From positions 1,727,001-1,791,000 of the forward strand of contig NZ_CP073653.1 of assembly GCF_018223745.1 (NCBI RefSeq): 64,000 nt of DNA. Reading direction: 5' to 3'. The stretch is from Clostridium beijerinckii. GTDB lineage: Bacteria; Bacillota; Clostridia; Clostridiales; Clostridiaceae. How positions within the stretch are numbered: the stretch's first letter is position 1; the number at the start of each line of letters is the position of its first letter. The position numbers and the translations under genes were made by a program. The notes beneath the pieces were generated by a model, which saw only the letters and a program-made list of their open reading frames with translations, did no database searches and had not been told where the DNA came from. Of the stretch, positions 1 to 6,970 are shown one piece after another.

Positions 1-1
1 A

Positions 2-916
2 GCTAAAAAAGGATATGAAGTAACTATATTTGAGGCACTTCATAAAGCAGGCGGAGTTTTAGAATATGGAATTCCAGAATTCAGACTTCCAAAAGAAAAA
101 GTAGTTAAAAATGAAGTTGAAAACATTAAGAAACTTGGTGTTAAAATAGAAACTAATGTTATAGTTGGCAGAACTATAACTATAGATCAATTGTTTGAAG
201 ATGAAGGATTTAAAGCTGTATTTATAGGTTCAGGTGCAGGACTTCCAAGATTCATGGGAATACCAGGAGAAAATGCAAATGGAGTATGTTCAGCAAATGA
301 ATTTTTAACAAGAGTAAACTTAATGAAAGCAGCAGTAGAAGGATATGACACTCCAGTTAGATCTGGTAAAAAAGTTGCAGTAGTAGGCGGAGGAAATGTT
401 GCTATGGACGCAGCAAGAACTGCCTTAAGACTCGGATCTGAAAGCCATATCGTTTATAGAAGAGGTGAATCAGAACTTCCAGCAAGAGTAGAAGAAGTAC
501 ATCATGCTAAGGAAGAAGGAGTAATCTTTGACGTATTAACTAATCCAACAGAAATTTTAGTAGATGAAAATGGATGGGTTAAAGGAATGAAATGTGTAAG
601 AATGGAACTTGGAGAACCAGATGCATCAGGAAGAAGAAGTCCAGTTGAAGTTCCTGGTTCAGAATTTGTTATGGATGTAGACACTGTAATAATGTCACTT
701 GGAACATCACCAAATCCATTAATTTCATCAACAACTCAAGGGTTAGAAATTAATAAGAGAAGATGTATCGTAGCTGAAGAAGAAACAGGTCTTACTACTA
801 AAGAAGCAGTTTATGCTGGTGGAGATGCAGTTACAGGAGCAGCAACAGTAATACTTGCTATGGGTGCTGGTAAGAAGGCAGCAAAAGCAATAGATGAGTA
901 TTTACAAGGAAAATAA
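2..916 (+). CDS. NfnB / GltD-like NADPH-binding flavoprotein, 5' partial
   Basis: This is the C-terminal ~304 residues of a pyridine nucleotide-disulfide oxidoreductase of the glutamate synthase small-subunit family. The reading frame is open from the window edge, so the start lies upstream; the TTG at 191 is internal. An N-terminal FAD region (FEALHKAGGVLEYGIPEFRLP) is followed by the NADP-binding GGGNVAMDAARTALRLG motif and a C-terminal FAD motif (YAGGDAVTGAATVILAMGAGKKAA). In Clostridia such a stand-alone GltD-like protein is usually NfnB, the NADPH-binding subunit of the electron-bifurcating NADH-dependent reduced ferredoxin:NADP oxidoreductase, with nfnA just upstream. The choice of NfnB over a GltD-type glutamate synthase subunit is inference, because nfnA lies outside the window. 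Confidence 0.85.
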   Translation, partial: AKKGYEVTIFEALHKAGGVLEYGIPEFRLPKEKVVKNEVENIKKLGVKIETNVIVGRTITIDQLFEDEGFKAVFIGSGAGLPRFMGIPGENANGVCSANEFLTRVNLMKAAVEGYDTPVRSGKKVAVVGGGNVAMDAARTALRLGSESHIVYRRGESELPARVEEVHHAKEEGVIFDVLTNPTEILVDENGWVKGMKCVRMELGEPDASGRRSPVEVPGSEFVMDVDTVIMSLGTSPNPLISSTTQGLEINKRRCIVAEEETGLTTKEAVYAGGDAVTGAATVILAMGAGKKAAKAIDEYLQGK

Positions 917-968
917 ATATAAACATAAAATAAATATAATTTTTATGATCAAATCCTAAATTATAAAG

Positions 969-1006
969 CCTTGGCAATATTAAATGAATATTGTCAAGGT
1001 ATTTTT
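969..1006 (+). terminator. Rho-independent terminator after nfnB-like gene
   Basis: A 13-bp stem (CCTTGGCAATATT pairing AATATTGTCAAGG, one G-T wobble) with a short AAATG loop is followed by a T-rich tail. It lies about 50 bases past the stop codon. Confidence 0.8.
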
Positions 1007-1133
1007 ATTCTTTAAGGATTCGTAATGAATGTGAATTAAAGCCTATGCTCGTATAGAAGGAAGTTTTATAGTTAAGTAATTTATGCTAAAGGAGTATAAT
1101 AGATATATATTTAGATATAGTAAGGAGACAAAA

Positions 1134-1916
1134 ATGGAAAATATATTAGTTAAAGAATATTATGATTGGTTTAGCTCTTATGTAAAAAAATTTTATGGGG
1201 AAGATAGCTTAATAAATCAGAATATTGAACTTAAGGAAATACATACGCTAAAAGTCGCAGAGCATGCTGTAAATATTGCAAAATCTTTAAATTTCACCCA
1301 AGAAGAAGTTGATACAGCGGAGATAATAGGATTATTCCATGATATAGGAAGGTTTGAACAATTTAAAAAGTATAAGACATTTAGGGATGCTTTTTCAGAA
1401 AATCATGCTGCTTTAGGCGTTAAAATATTAGAAGAGAATGGAACATTAAAAAACTTAGATGACAGTAGAAGAAAGATTATTATTAAAGCTGTAAATCTTC
1501 ATAATGCAAAAGATCTTCCGATGGATTTGAATAAGGAAGAATCATTGTTTTGCAAATTGATTAGAGATGCCGATAAACTTGATATTTTCAGAATCATTAT
1601 GGGATATGAGAGAGAAAGAAAAAATCATCCTAATCCGGCGCTTGATAATTTACCTTTTACATCAGGCTATAATTCAGAGCTTATTAAGGACATTCGTTCA
1701 AACAAAAAAATTAGTAATAATTCACTGGAAAATTATAATGATAGAAAAATATATGAATTAAGTTGGATAATTGATTTAAATTTTTCATTTTCTCTTAACT
1801 ATATAAAGGAGAGAGAAGTTTTAAAAACATTAATTAGCTGTTTGCCTAAAAATGAAGAGATTGATGACTTAGAAAGGTATCTTGATAAATATATAGAAAA
1901 TTCCATAGCAAATTAA
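1134..1916 (+). CDS. HD-domain phosphohydrolase-like protein
   Basis: This 260-residue protein has an HD-type metal-binding core. A His in EHAVNIA is followed by the LFHDIGRFEQF signature, with later conserved pieces (NLHNAKDLP, LIRDADKLDIFRI) that fit the third and fourth metal-ligand regions. HD proteins usually hydrolyse nucleotides or cyclic nucleotides; the substrate here cannot be told. An upstream in-frame ATG at 1083 exists, but the start at 1134 has a clear AAGGAGAC ribosome site eight bases ahead, so I use 1134. The gene stands alone between terminators. Confidence 0.75.
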   Translation: MENILVKEYYDWFSSYVKKFYGEDSLINQNIELKEIHTLKVAEHAVNIAKSLNFTQEEVDTAEIIGLFHDIGRFEQFKKYKTFRDAFSENHAALGVKILEENGTLKNLDDSRRKIIIKAVNLHNAKDLPMDLNKEESLFCKLIRDADKLDIFRIIMGYERERKNHPNPALDNLPFTSGYNSELIKDIRSNKKISNNSLENYNDRKIYELSWIIDLNFSFSLNYIKEREVLKTLISCLPKNEEIDDLERYLDKYIENSIAN

Positions 1917-2310
1917 TTTAATTTATCTGTAAAATGAACATTTTAATTACTTTCTGTTTGATAATAATATTTAATTTATGGCCATATTAGCTAACCTGAA
2001 ACTATTAACCAAATGCTAAATGCGTTATGTTTAGTATATACACATATAAGTATGATAAGGTCTATAAAATTCAGTGTCATATAATATGTAGATATAATAA
2101 CGAATAATACTTATGTTATTTGGAAAATTAACTTTATGTAATCTTTAATTGTAAAATACATTTTTATAGCAAATCATATGCTGTAATTGCCTTATAGTAA
2201 AGTACTTGAAAGTGAATTACTTCAATGAAGAGTATGTTTTGCATAAATTTATTTAAGAATGATAATTATTAAGATAGCATTGAAAAATAGTATAGTCAGG
2301 GGTGGAAAGT
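1917..2310. other. Non-coding gap upstream of CDF gene
   Basis: About 390 bases without a credible gene. The only thing worth noting is a partial Fur-like AT sequence, TGATAATTATTA at about 2260-2271, some 40 bases ahead of the cation exporter. It is half of the perfect palindrome seen before mntH at 34555, so metal control is possible but weakly supported. Confidence 0.3.
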
Positions 2311-3180
2311 ATGGAAAACAGTTATAATAATTTAAAAATAGCGGAACGTGGGGCTAGAGTGAGTATTATAGCGTATATAACATTATCATTATTAAAACTC
2401 GGAGTTGGTTTTTTTGCTCAATCCAAGGCATTATTAGCTGACGGAATTAATAATACTACCGATATAATAGCTTCAGTGGCAGTTTTAATTGGATTAAAGA
2501 TATCAAGAAAGCCAGCTGATGATGATCATCCTTATGGTCATCTTAGAGCAGAAACAATAGCATCATTAATAGCATCTTTAATTATGATAGCTGTTGGTCT
2601 TGATGTGCTTTATAATGCGATTAAATCAGTTATCTTTTTTAACCCTAAGGCTCCTGATTTAATATCTGCTGTAGTGGCAATTTTTTGTGCTGCGGCTATT
2701 TACATGGTATATCGTTATAATATGAGGATTGCTGTTAAGATAAAAAGCTCTGGGCTAATGGCTGCTGCAAAAGATAATCTGTCAGATGCATGGGTAAGTA
2801 TTGGTACGACCATAGGTATTGTTGCTTCTCAGTTTGGTTTTCCTTGGATAGATCCTCTTGCAGCTGTAGTTGTAAGTGCTTTAATATTAAAGACAGGATG
2901 GGATATATTTAGGGAGGCAACTCATAATCTATCAGATGGTTTTAGTAGAGAGAAGCTTGATGGTATAACTAAATCTATTAGCCAAGTTCCTGGGGTTAAA
3001 CAAATTAAGAATATAAGAGCGCGCGTTCATGGAAATAATATTTTACTTGATTTAGTAGTTAGTGTCAGTTCTGAGTTGTCTTTAGTTGAGGGACATTCCA
3101 TTACCGAAAAAATAGAAGATAAATTGAAAGAAGATCTAGATATAACGCAGGTAATGGTTCATGTTGAGCCGGATAAGTAG
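2311..3180 (+). CDS. Cation diffusion facilitator (CDF) family transporter
   Basis: A 289-residue membrane protein of the CDF family, which exports divalent metals (Zn, Mn, Fe, Co) by proton antiport. It shows the transmembrane-2 metal site ALLADGINNTTDI, the conserved DDDHPYGHLRAET loop and the transmembrane-5 DNLSDAWVS motif, then a cytoplasmic C-terminal metal-sensing domain (from about residue 205, VHGNNILLDLVVSV). A GTG at 2302 is in frame, but AGGGGTGG sits five bases before the ATG at 2311, which I take as the start. Metal specificity cannot be read from the sequence. A strong terminator follows immediately. Confidence 0.88.
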   Translation: MENSYNNLKIAERGARVSIIAYITLSLLKLGVGFFAQSKALLADGINNTTDIIASVAVLIGLKISRKPADDDHPYGHLRAETIASLIASLIMIAVGLDVLYNAIKSVIFFNPKAPDLISAVVAIFCAAAIYMVYRYNMRIAVKIKSSGLMAAAKDNLSDAWVSIGTTIGIVASQFGFPWIDPLAAVVVSALILKTGWDIFREATHNLSDGFSREKLDGITKSISQVPGVKQIKNIRARVHGNNILLDLVVSVSSELSLVEGHSITEKIEDKLKEDLDITQVMVHVEPDK

Positions 3181-3190
3181 AAAGTATAAA

Positions 3191-3234
3191 TGTAGTTGAG
3201 GAAAAAATAAAATTCCTCAGCTACATTTTTATTT
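3191..3234 (+). terminator. Terminator after CDF gene
   Basis: A 12-bp near-perfect stem (TGTAGTTGAGGA / TCCTCAGCTACA) with an A-rich loop is followed by TTTTTATTT. Confidence 0.85.
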
Positions 3235-3347
3235 GGAATTAATTAAGTTGTAAAAGCATAGCGAACCAATTTCGTATCGAGCGAATAATATAATATGTAG
3301 AATTTTACCAATGAATATAAAGAGATGAGCATAAAGCAGGTGTTTAA

Positions 3348-3800
3348 ATGGATATTAATCAAATTATATTTAGTATAACACGAGGATATTGCAGATATAT
3401 TGGTTCCGGTTCTTGTAGAGAAGTATTTGATCTTGGGAATGGATATGTAGTAAAAATAGCAAAGAATGCAGCTGGAATTGCACAAAATAAAACAGAGTAT
3501 TATATTTCCCGTTATGACGATTCTAATCTGTTTGCGAAGGTTATAGATGTTTCGAAAAATTTTGAGTTCTTAATTATGGAGAGAGCGGATAAGGTATATA
3601 ATATTACGGAAATATGGAGATATTTTGATGTTAAAAGTAAAAAAGAAATGTTTGATTTAAAACAGATAAAAAATATTTCTCAAAGTTATAATTTACTATT
3701 ATGTGATTTGAATAGACAAAGTAGTTGGGGAGTAATTAATGGCAGGCCAGTAATTATTGATTATGGATTTACAAGAGAAGTAAAGGAAAAATACTATTAA
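3348..3800 (+). CDS. Small protein with a kinase-like layout, function unknown
   Basis: A 150-residue protein with AGGTG ahead of its ATG. I do not recognise a named family, but its layout resembles a very small protein-kinase-like fold. A glycine-rich start (GSGSCREVFDLGNG, residues ~22-35) is followed by VVKIAKN (a candidate beta-3 lysine), a hinge-like FLIMERA, and near the C-terminus DLNRQSSWGVINGRPVIIDYGF. The last piece resembles a catalytic-loop Asp/Asn followed by a DFG-like D-Y-G. At 150 residues it would lack most of the usual C-lobe. It could instead be a degenerate pseudokinase or a phage-type protein. It is a single gene with no operon partner. Confidence 0.55.
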   Translation: MDINQIIFSITRGYCRYIGSGSCREVFDLGNGYVVKIAKNAAGIAQNKTEYYISRYDDSNLFAKVIDVSKNFEFLIMERADKVYNITEIWRYFDVKSKKEMFDLKQIKNISQSYNLLLCDLNRQSSWGVINGRPVIIDYGFTREVKEKYY

Positions 3801-3812
3801 ATTTTTTACTAA

Positions 3813-3840
3813 AGCAGGATTGAGTATATCATATCCTGCT
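3813..3840. terminator. Hairpin between convergent genes
   Basis: AGCAGGAT and ATCCTGCT form an 8-bp perfect stem with a 12-base loop between the ends of a plus gene and a minus-strand gene relic. A T-rich tail is present on the minus-strand side (TTTAGTAAAAAATTT), so it may act mainly for the leftward gene. Confidence 0.5.
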
Positions 3841-3854
3841 AAAATATTAGATTA

Positions 3855-4451
3855 CTAAAATTCAAGGCAAAGACGGCTTAAATTTCCTAATTCATACTCT
3901 CGAAAAATAACTCTAGGAATTAATAGCGAACTGCTGCCTAATGCTATAAATAGCGGAACAAAATGCTCAGGGCTTGGAACAGCCAAATCGGCATTTGGAG
4001 CTTGATCTCTATAATTGTAAAGTGAATTGAAATCATTTTCTTTTAACCTGTTAATTAACCAGTCATCAAATTCTTCAGCCCAAGAATCATTGCTTACAGC
4101 CTCAAAATCAACTAAATTTAAATTATGAACTGTATTTCCGCTTCCGATAATTAAAATATCTTCGTCACCTAAAGTTTTTAGAGCGCTACCTATTTTAATT
4201 TGTTCTTCAATGGATAAGTTCGAGTCTATTGAAACTTGAACAACGGGGATGTTGGCTTCTGGATAAAGATGTCTTAAAAGAGTCCAAGCTCCGTGATCTA
4301 GACCCCTATTTAAGTCTTTTTTCACTTTTATGCCTTCGTGTGAAAGTTTTTCTTCGACTTTTGCTGCAACTGTACTAGAACCTTGCACCTCATATTTTAT
4401 ATTGTAAAGTTCTTCTGGAAATCCATAAAGATCAAAGTTAATACATAAGTT
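3855..4451 (-). pseudogene. 5'-truncated LigB/DODA-type extradiol dioxygenase
   Basis: The readable frame encodes the C-terminal ~199 residues of the class III extradiol ring-cleavage dioxygenase (DODA/YgiD) family. Recognisable parts are DLYGFPEELYNIKYEVQGSS, the DHGAWTLLRHLYPEANIPVVQVSID segment, IIGSGNTVHNL and the late SPEHFVPLFIALG motif. The frame is open upstream of the first GTG (4388) to a stop at 4452-4454. Family members are about 255 residues and begin with a short HGSP-type segment carrying a metal-binding His; that part is missing and no ATG is available. The 5' end runs directly into the promoter of the divergent HxlR gene. I therefore read it as a deletion relic, although a short GTG-initiated product cannot be excluded. 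Confidence 0.75.
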
Positions 4452-4461
4452 TTACGGAATA

Positions 4462-4490
4462 TTGACTTATTCAATGAATATTATTATATT
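4462..4490 (+). promoter_or_regulatory. Promoter of hxlR-type gene
   Basis: TTGACT (4462-4467) and TATATT (4485-4490) are separated by exactly 17 bases, about 70 bases ahead of the regulator's start codon. Confidence 0.65.
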
Positions 4491-4561
4491 TAGTATAATA
4501 TCATAAGTTGCTTATCTTAATTAAGTGATTATGATAGAATAGTAACAGGTGGTGATTAAAT

Positions 4562-4870
4562 ATGGAAAAATTTCATATGTGCCCAAGGTTTGAAAATGCT
4601 TTTGAATTACTAGGAAAAAGATGGACCGGATTGATTATAAGAACATTATTGAATGGACAAAATCGATTTTCAGATATAGAAGAAGCTATTCCTAATATGA
4701 GTGCTCGTATGCTTACAGAACGATTTAAGGAGCTGGAAAAGGAAGGAATAATTATTAGAAAAGTTTATCCGGAAACTCCAGTGCGCATAGAATATGAATT
4801 GACAGAAAAAGGCCGTGATCTTCAGAGTGCCATGGATGAGATCCAAAAATGGGCAGAAAAATGGAATTAA
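4562..4870 (+). CDS. HxlR family transcriptional regulator
   Basis: A 102-residue winged helix-turn-helix protein. MCPRFENAFELLGKRWTGLIIRTLLNG, the RFSDIEEAIPNMSARMLTERFKELE recognition helix region and IEYELTEKGRDL are characteristic of HxlR/YodB regulators. A cysteine at position 7 matches the N-terminal redox- or quinone-sensing cysteine of YodB-like members. The GGTGGTG ribosome site precedes the ATG. Divergent neighbours (a nitroreductase downstream, a dioxygenase relic upstream) fit control of quinone, nitro-compound or electrophile detoxification. That role is inferred from context. Confidence 0.88.
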   Translation: MEKFHMCPRFENAFELLGKRWTGLIIRTLLNGQNRFSDIEEAIPNMSARMLTERFKELEKEGIIIRKVYPETPVRIEYELTEKGRDLQSAMDEIQKWAEKWN

Positions 4871-4883
4871 CTAAGACAATTCA

Positions 4884-4935
4884 AAAAATATAAAGAATTT
4901 TCTTAATTACAATGGAGATTCTTTATATTTTTTTA
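4884..4935 (+). terminator. Terminator after hxlR-type gene
   Basis: AATATAAAGAAT pairs with ATTCTTTATATT around a ~20-base loop, followed by a run of T. Confidence 0.65.
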
Positions 4936-4980
4936 TTGTTTGAAAATTAAAAAAATTATGAATTTATATTTAAAATACTA

Positions 4981-5041
4981 TTGACTAAGTGTTATAAGTA
5001 TGTAATAATTAATCTAAAGTTACTTACTAAATGTAAGTAAC
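4981..5041 (+). promoter_or_regulatory. Nitroreductase promoter with palindromic operator
   Basis: TTGACT (4981-4986) and an AT-rich -10 (TAATAA from 5003) form a probable promoter. Just downstream is a perfect 9-bp inverted repeat, GTTACTTAC-N5-GTAAGTAAC (5019-5041). The TTACT...AGTAA layout resembles sites bound by YodB-type HxlR regulators, and the hxlR-type gene is immediately upstream. Confidence 0.55.
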
Positions 5042-5124
5042 TAATTAAAAATATTGAAGTGGATTTATTAGGCTTCACTGTTTTTATATAAAAGATGTAC
5101 TAGTTATAGTTAGATATAATTTTA

Positions 5125-5141
5125 AATTACTATAAGTAATT
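5125..5141 (+). promoter_or_regulatory. Second TTACT/AGTAA palindrome before nitroreductase
   Basis: AATTACT-ATA-AGTAATT is a perfect 7-bp inverted repeat sharing the TTACT/AGTAA half sites with the palindrome at 5019-5041. It lies about 60 bases before the start codon. Confidence 0.45.
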
Positions 5142-5203
5142 ATTTAAAAAGAAAAAAATATAAATACTTAAATAAATTTAGATATGATAGGAGGAATGAT
5201 TAT

Positions 5204-5803
5204 ATGTCAAAAGATTTTTTTACTGCTGTAGCAGATAGACGTTCATTTTATGGAATTAGTAAAGAAAAGGTGGTTTCTGATGATAGAATCAATGAAATTA
5301 TAGAACATGCTGTAAAGCATACACCATCATCATTCAATTCACAAAGTGCAAGAGTAGTGCTATTGTTAGGAGATCATCATGATAGATTATGGGATATCAC
5401 AGAGAATGCTTTAAGAAAGATTGTTCCTGAAGATAAATTTGAGCCAACTCAAGAAAAAATAAATTCGTTTAGAAGCGGTTATGGTACAGTTTTATTTTTT
5501 GAAGATAATAGCGTGATAGAATCTCTTCAACAACAATTTTCACTTTATAAAGACAATTTCCCAATTTGGTCTCAACAAGCAAGTGGAATGCACCAGTTTG
5601 TTATTTGGACTGCATTAGAAATTGAAGGATTTGGAGCATCGCTTCAACATTATAATGAGCTTATTGAAAATGACATAAAGAAAGAATGGGGAATATCTGA
5701 TGATTGGAAACTTATTGGGCAAATGCCTTTTGGAAAGCCAACAGCGGATCCAGGCCCAAAAGAATTTAAACCATTAGAAGAACGTATAAAGGTATTTAAA
5801 TAA
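5204..5803 (+). CDS. Nitroreductase family protein
   Basis: A 199-residue FMN-dependent nitroreductase-fold protein of the short fungal/bacterial HBN1-like branch. The start MSKDFFTAVADRRSFYGI contains the Arg-Arg/Ser FMN phosphate-binding signature. PSSFNSQSARVVLLLG is the second FMN segment, and GFGASLQHYN plus QMPFGKPTADPGPKEFKPLEERIKVF form the typical C-terminus. Such proteins reduce nitro compounds or quinones with NAD(P)H. An AGGAGG site lies eight bases before the ATG. Two palindromes upstream and the HxlR gene suggest inducible expression. Confidence 0.88.
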   Translation: MSKDFFTAVADRRSFYGISKEKVVSDDRINEIIEHAVKHTPSSFNSQSARVVLLLGDHHDRLWDITENALRKIVPEDKFEPTQEKINSFRSGYGTVLFFEDNSVIESLQQQFSLYKDNFPIWSQQASGMHQFVIWTALEIEGFGASLQHYNELIENDIKKEWGISDDWKLIGQMPFGKPTADPGPKEFKPLEERIKVFK

Positions 5804-5833
5804 AGAAATATTTCAATGATTATTATCATATAA

Positions 5834-5863
5834 TAGGGGTGATTTTATCACCCCTAAAAATTA
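5834..5863 (+). terminator. Terminator after nitroreductase
   Basis: AGGGGTGA / TCACCCCT stem with a 5-base loop, followed by AAAAATTATT. The stem is strong but the T tract is poor. Confidence 0.6.
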
Positions 5864-6063
5864 TTATAACTGATTCTAATTTTATTTAAAATCAGAAAAT
5901 AATGAGATTATGATTTAAATGAATAATTCTTTTTATTTTAGATAAGAGTATTTTTAGCTAGAAATGTTGAGATGTCAGTGGAATAAAGAGGCTTTAGGAT
6001 TTGAATATAATGGTTTTTAACATATGATTGGTACTGTACTTAACATTAATTATATTTATATAG

Positions 6064-6092
6064 TTGACAATTAACAATATGTAACTTATAAT
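6064..6092 (+). promoter_or_regulatory. Consensus sigma-A promoter for tRNA cluster
   Basis: Perfect TTGACA (6064-6069) and TATAAT (6087-6092) with a 17-base spacer, about 90 bases ahead of the first tRNA. Confidence 0.85.
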
Positions 6093-6182
6093 AAACAAGC
6101 AAATAAAAATTTTTTACCTATATTGGTAATACTTTAATCTTTAAAAATTAAAAGTTGAATTTTAATTTTTGTAGTCAAATAT

Positions 6183-6259
6183 GGTGAACGTAGTTCAGTT
6201 GGTAGAGCGCCAGTTTGTGGCACTGGTTGTCGTGGGTTCGAGTCCCATCGTTCACCCCA
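6183..6259 (+). tRNA. tRNA-His (GTG)
   Basis: Complete cloverleaf. The acceptor GTGAACG pairs with CGTTCAC, with the extra G(-1) at 6183 opposite C73, as expected for histidine tRNA. The anticodon loop is TTGTGGC (GTG), the T-loop is GTTCGAGTC, and CCA is encoded at 6257-6259. Confidence 0.96.
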
Positions 6260-6262
6260 TAC

Positions 6263-6337
6263 TGGGATGTCGCCAAGTGGTAAGGCAATGGATTCTGACT
6301 CCATTATTCGCAGGTTCGAATCCTGTCATCCTAGCCA
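6263..6337 (+). tRNA. tRNA-Gln (CTG)
   Basis: Acceptor TGGGATG pairs with CATCCTA (one G-T). The anticodon loop is TTCTGAC (CTG), the T-arm is CAGGTTCGAATCCTG, and the gene ends in encoded CCA. It is three bases behind tRNA-His. Confidence 0.94.
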
Positions 6338-6343
6338 ATTTTT

Positions 6344-6419
6344 GGTTCACTAGCTCAGTCGGTAGAGCACATGACTTTTAATCATGGTGTCCCGGGTTCG
6401 ATTCCCGGGTGAGCCACCA
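6344..6419 (+). tRNA. tRNA-Lys (TTT)
   Basis: Acceptor GGTTCAC pairs with GTGAGCC. The anticodon loop is CTTTTAA (TTT), the T-arm is CCGGGTTCGATTCCCGG, and CCA is encoded. It is the third gene of the cluster, followed by a terminator. Confidence 0.95.
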
Positions 6420-6453
6420 ATTATATAATACAAATTGAAGAGTTTGAATTGAG

Positions 6454-6483
6454 CCTAGCATTAGTATGCTAGGTTATTTTTTT
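6454..6483 (+). terminator. Terminator of tRNA cluster
   Basis: CCTAGCAT-TAGT-ATGCTAGG perfect stem-loop followed by TTATTTTTTT. Confidence 0.9.
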
Positions 6484-6610
6484 ATTCTCAAAAATTCATA
6501 CTTGATTCAAATCTGCAAATACTGTGTTCCTTGTAGTATAAATTATGAAAAAGACTGGTTTTGAAGATTGCCTTTTAAAAGATAATATATTCACCTACCA
6601 GATTTCGATC

Positions 6611-6644
6611 ACATGCATTTGAAAAGACAGATGCGTAAAAGTCT
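6611..6644. repeat. Short dispersed motif, copy 1
   Basis: The 34 bases running from ACATGCATTT through GATGCGTAAAAGTCT recur in diverged form at 35917-35950 (ACATGAGTTC through GATGCGTAAAAAGTCT). The core GATGCGTAAAA is identical. Function unknown. Confidence 0.4.
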
Positions 6645-6681
6645 CCGGTTGATTTATAATTTATAAATCAACCGGAGACTT
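6639..6681. repeat. Perfect 21-bp inverted repeat
   Basis: The 21 bases at 6639-6659 are exactly complementary to 6661-6681, leaving a one-base centre. The GC-rich part (CTCCGGTTG/CAACCGGAG) sits at the outer ends. The near-zero loop means it would extrude as a DNA cruciform or fold as a tight RNA hairpin. No T tract follows on either side, so it is not an ordinary terminator. Confidence 0.75.
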
Positions 6682-6743
6682 GTGGAAAGTGAAAATAGAT
6701 AAGTGATATAAACAATAAACTACATATTATAAATACCATACTA

Positions 6744-6926
6744 GAAAGGAGAAACATTTTTATGCAGCAGGCATTGAAAATAAGCTGTTAAAAGCTCTTA
6801 ATTGTAGGTTGTTTCATTAATGCTTGTCACAATGAAATTGGGAGCAAGCATTAATGGTGCAACCTGCAATTTAGCACTTTCAGCGAAATTTTCATAGTCC
6901 TGTGAAATAACAATGTTTCTCCTTTC
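6744..6926. repeat. 183-bp imperfect palindromic element downstream of brnQ
   Basis: Outer arms GAAAGGAGAAACATT (6744-6758) and AATGTTTCTCCTTTC (6912-6926) are perfectly complementary. The arms continue inward with partial pairing through TTGTAGGTTG / CAACCTGCAA to a perfect CATTAATGCTTG / CAAGCATTAATG stem near the centre. The two halves are effectively convergent copies of one ~85-bp sequence. It could be a small palindromic transposable element or a long structured RNA at the end of the brnQ transcript. No target duplication is visible. Confidence 0.6.
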
Positions 6927-6970
6927 GAATGCTTATTGCATAAGTCTAAGTTATCTTTGAAATATTATGT

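Noticed and set aside
6181..6381. 66-codon frame over the tRNA cluster
   Set aside because: It runs through tRNA-His, -Gln and the start of -Lys; the tRNAs explain the sequence.
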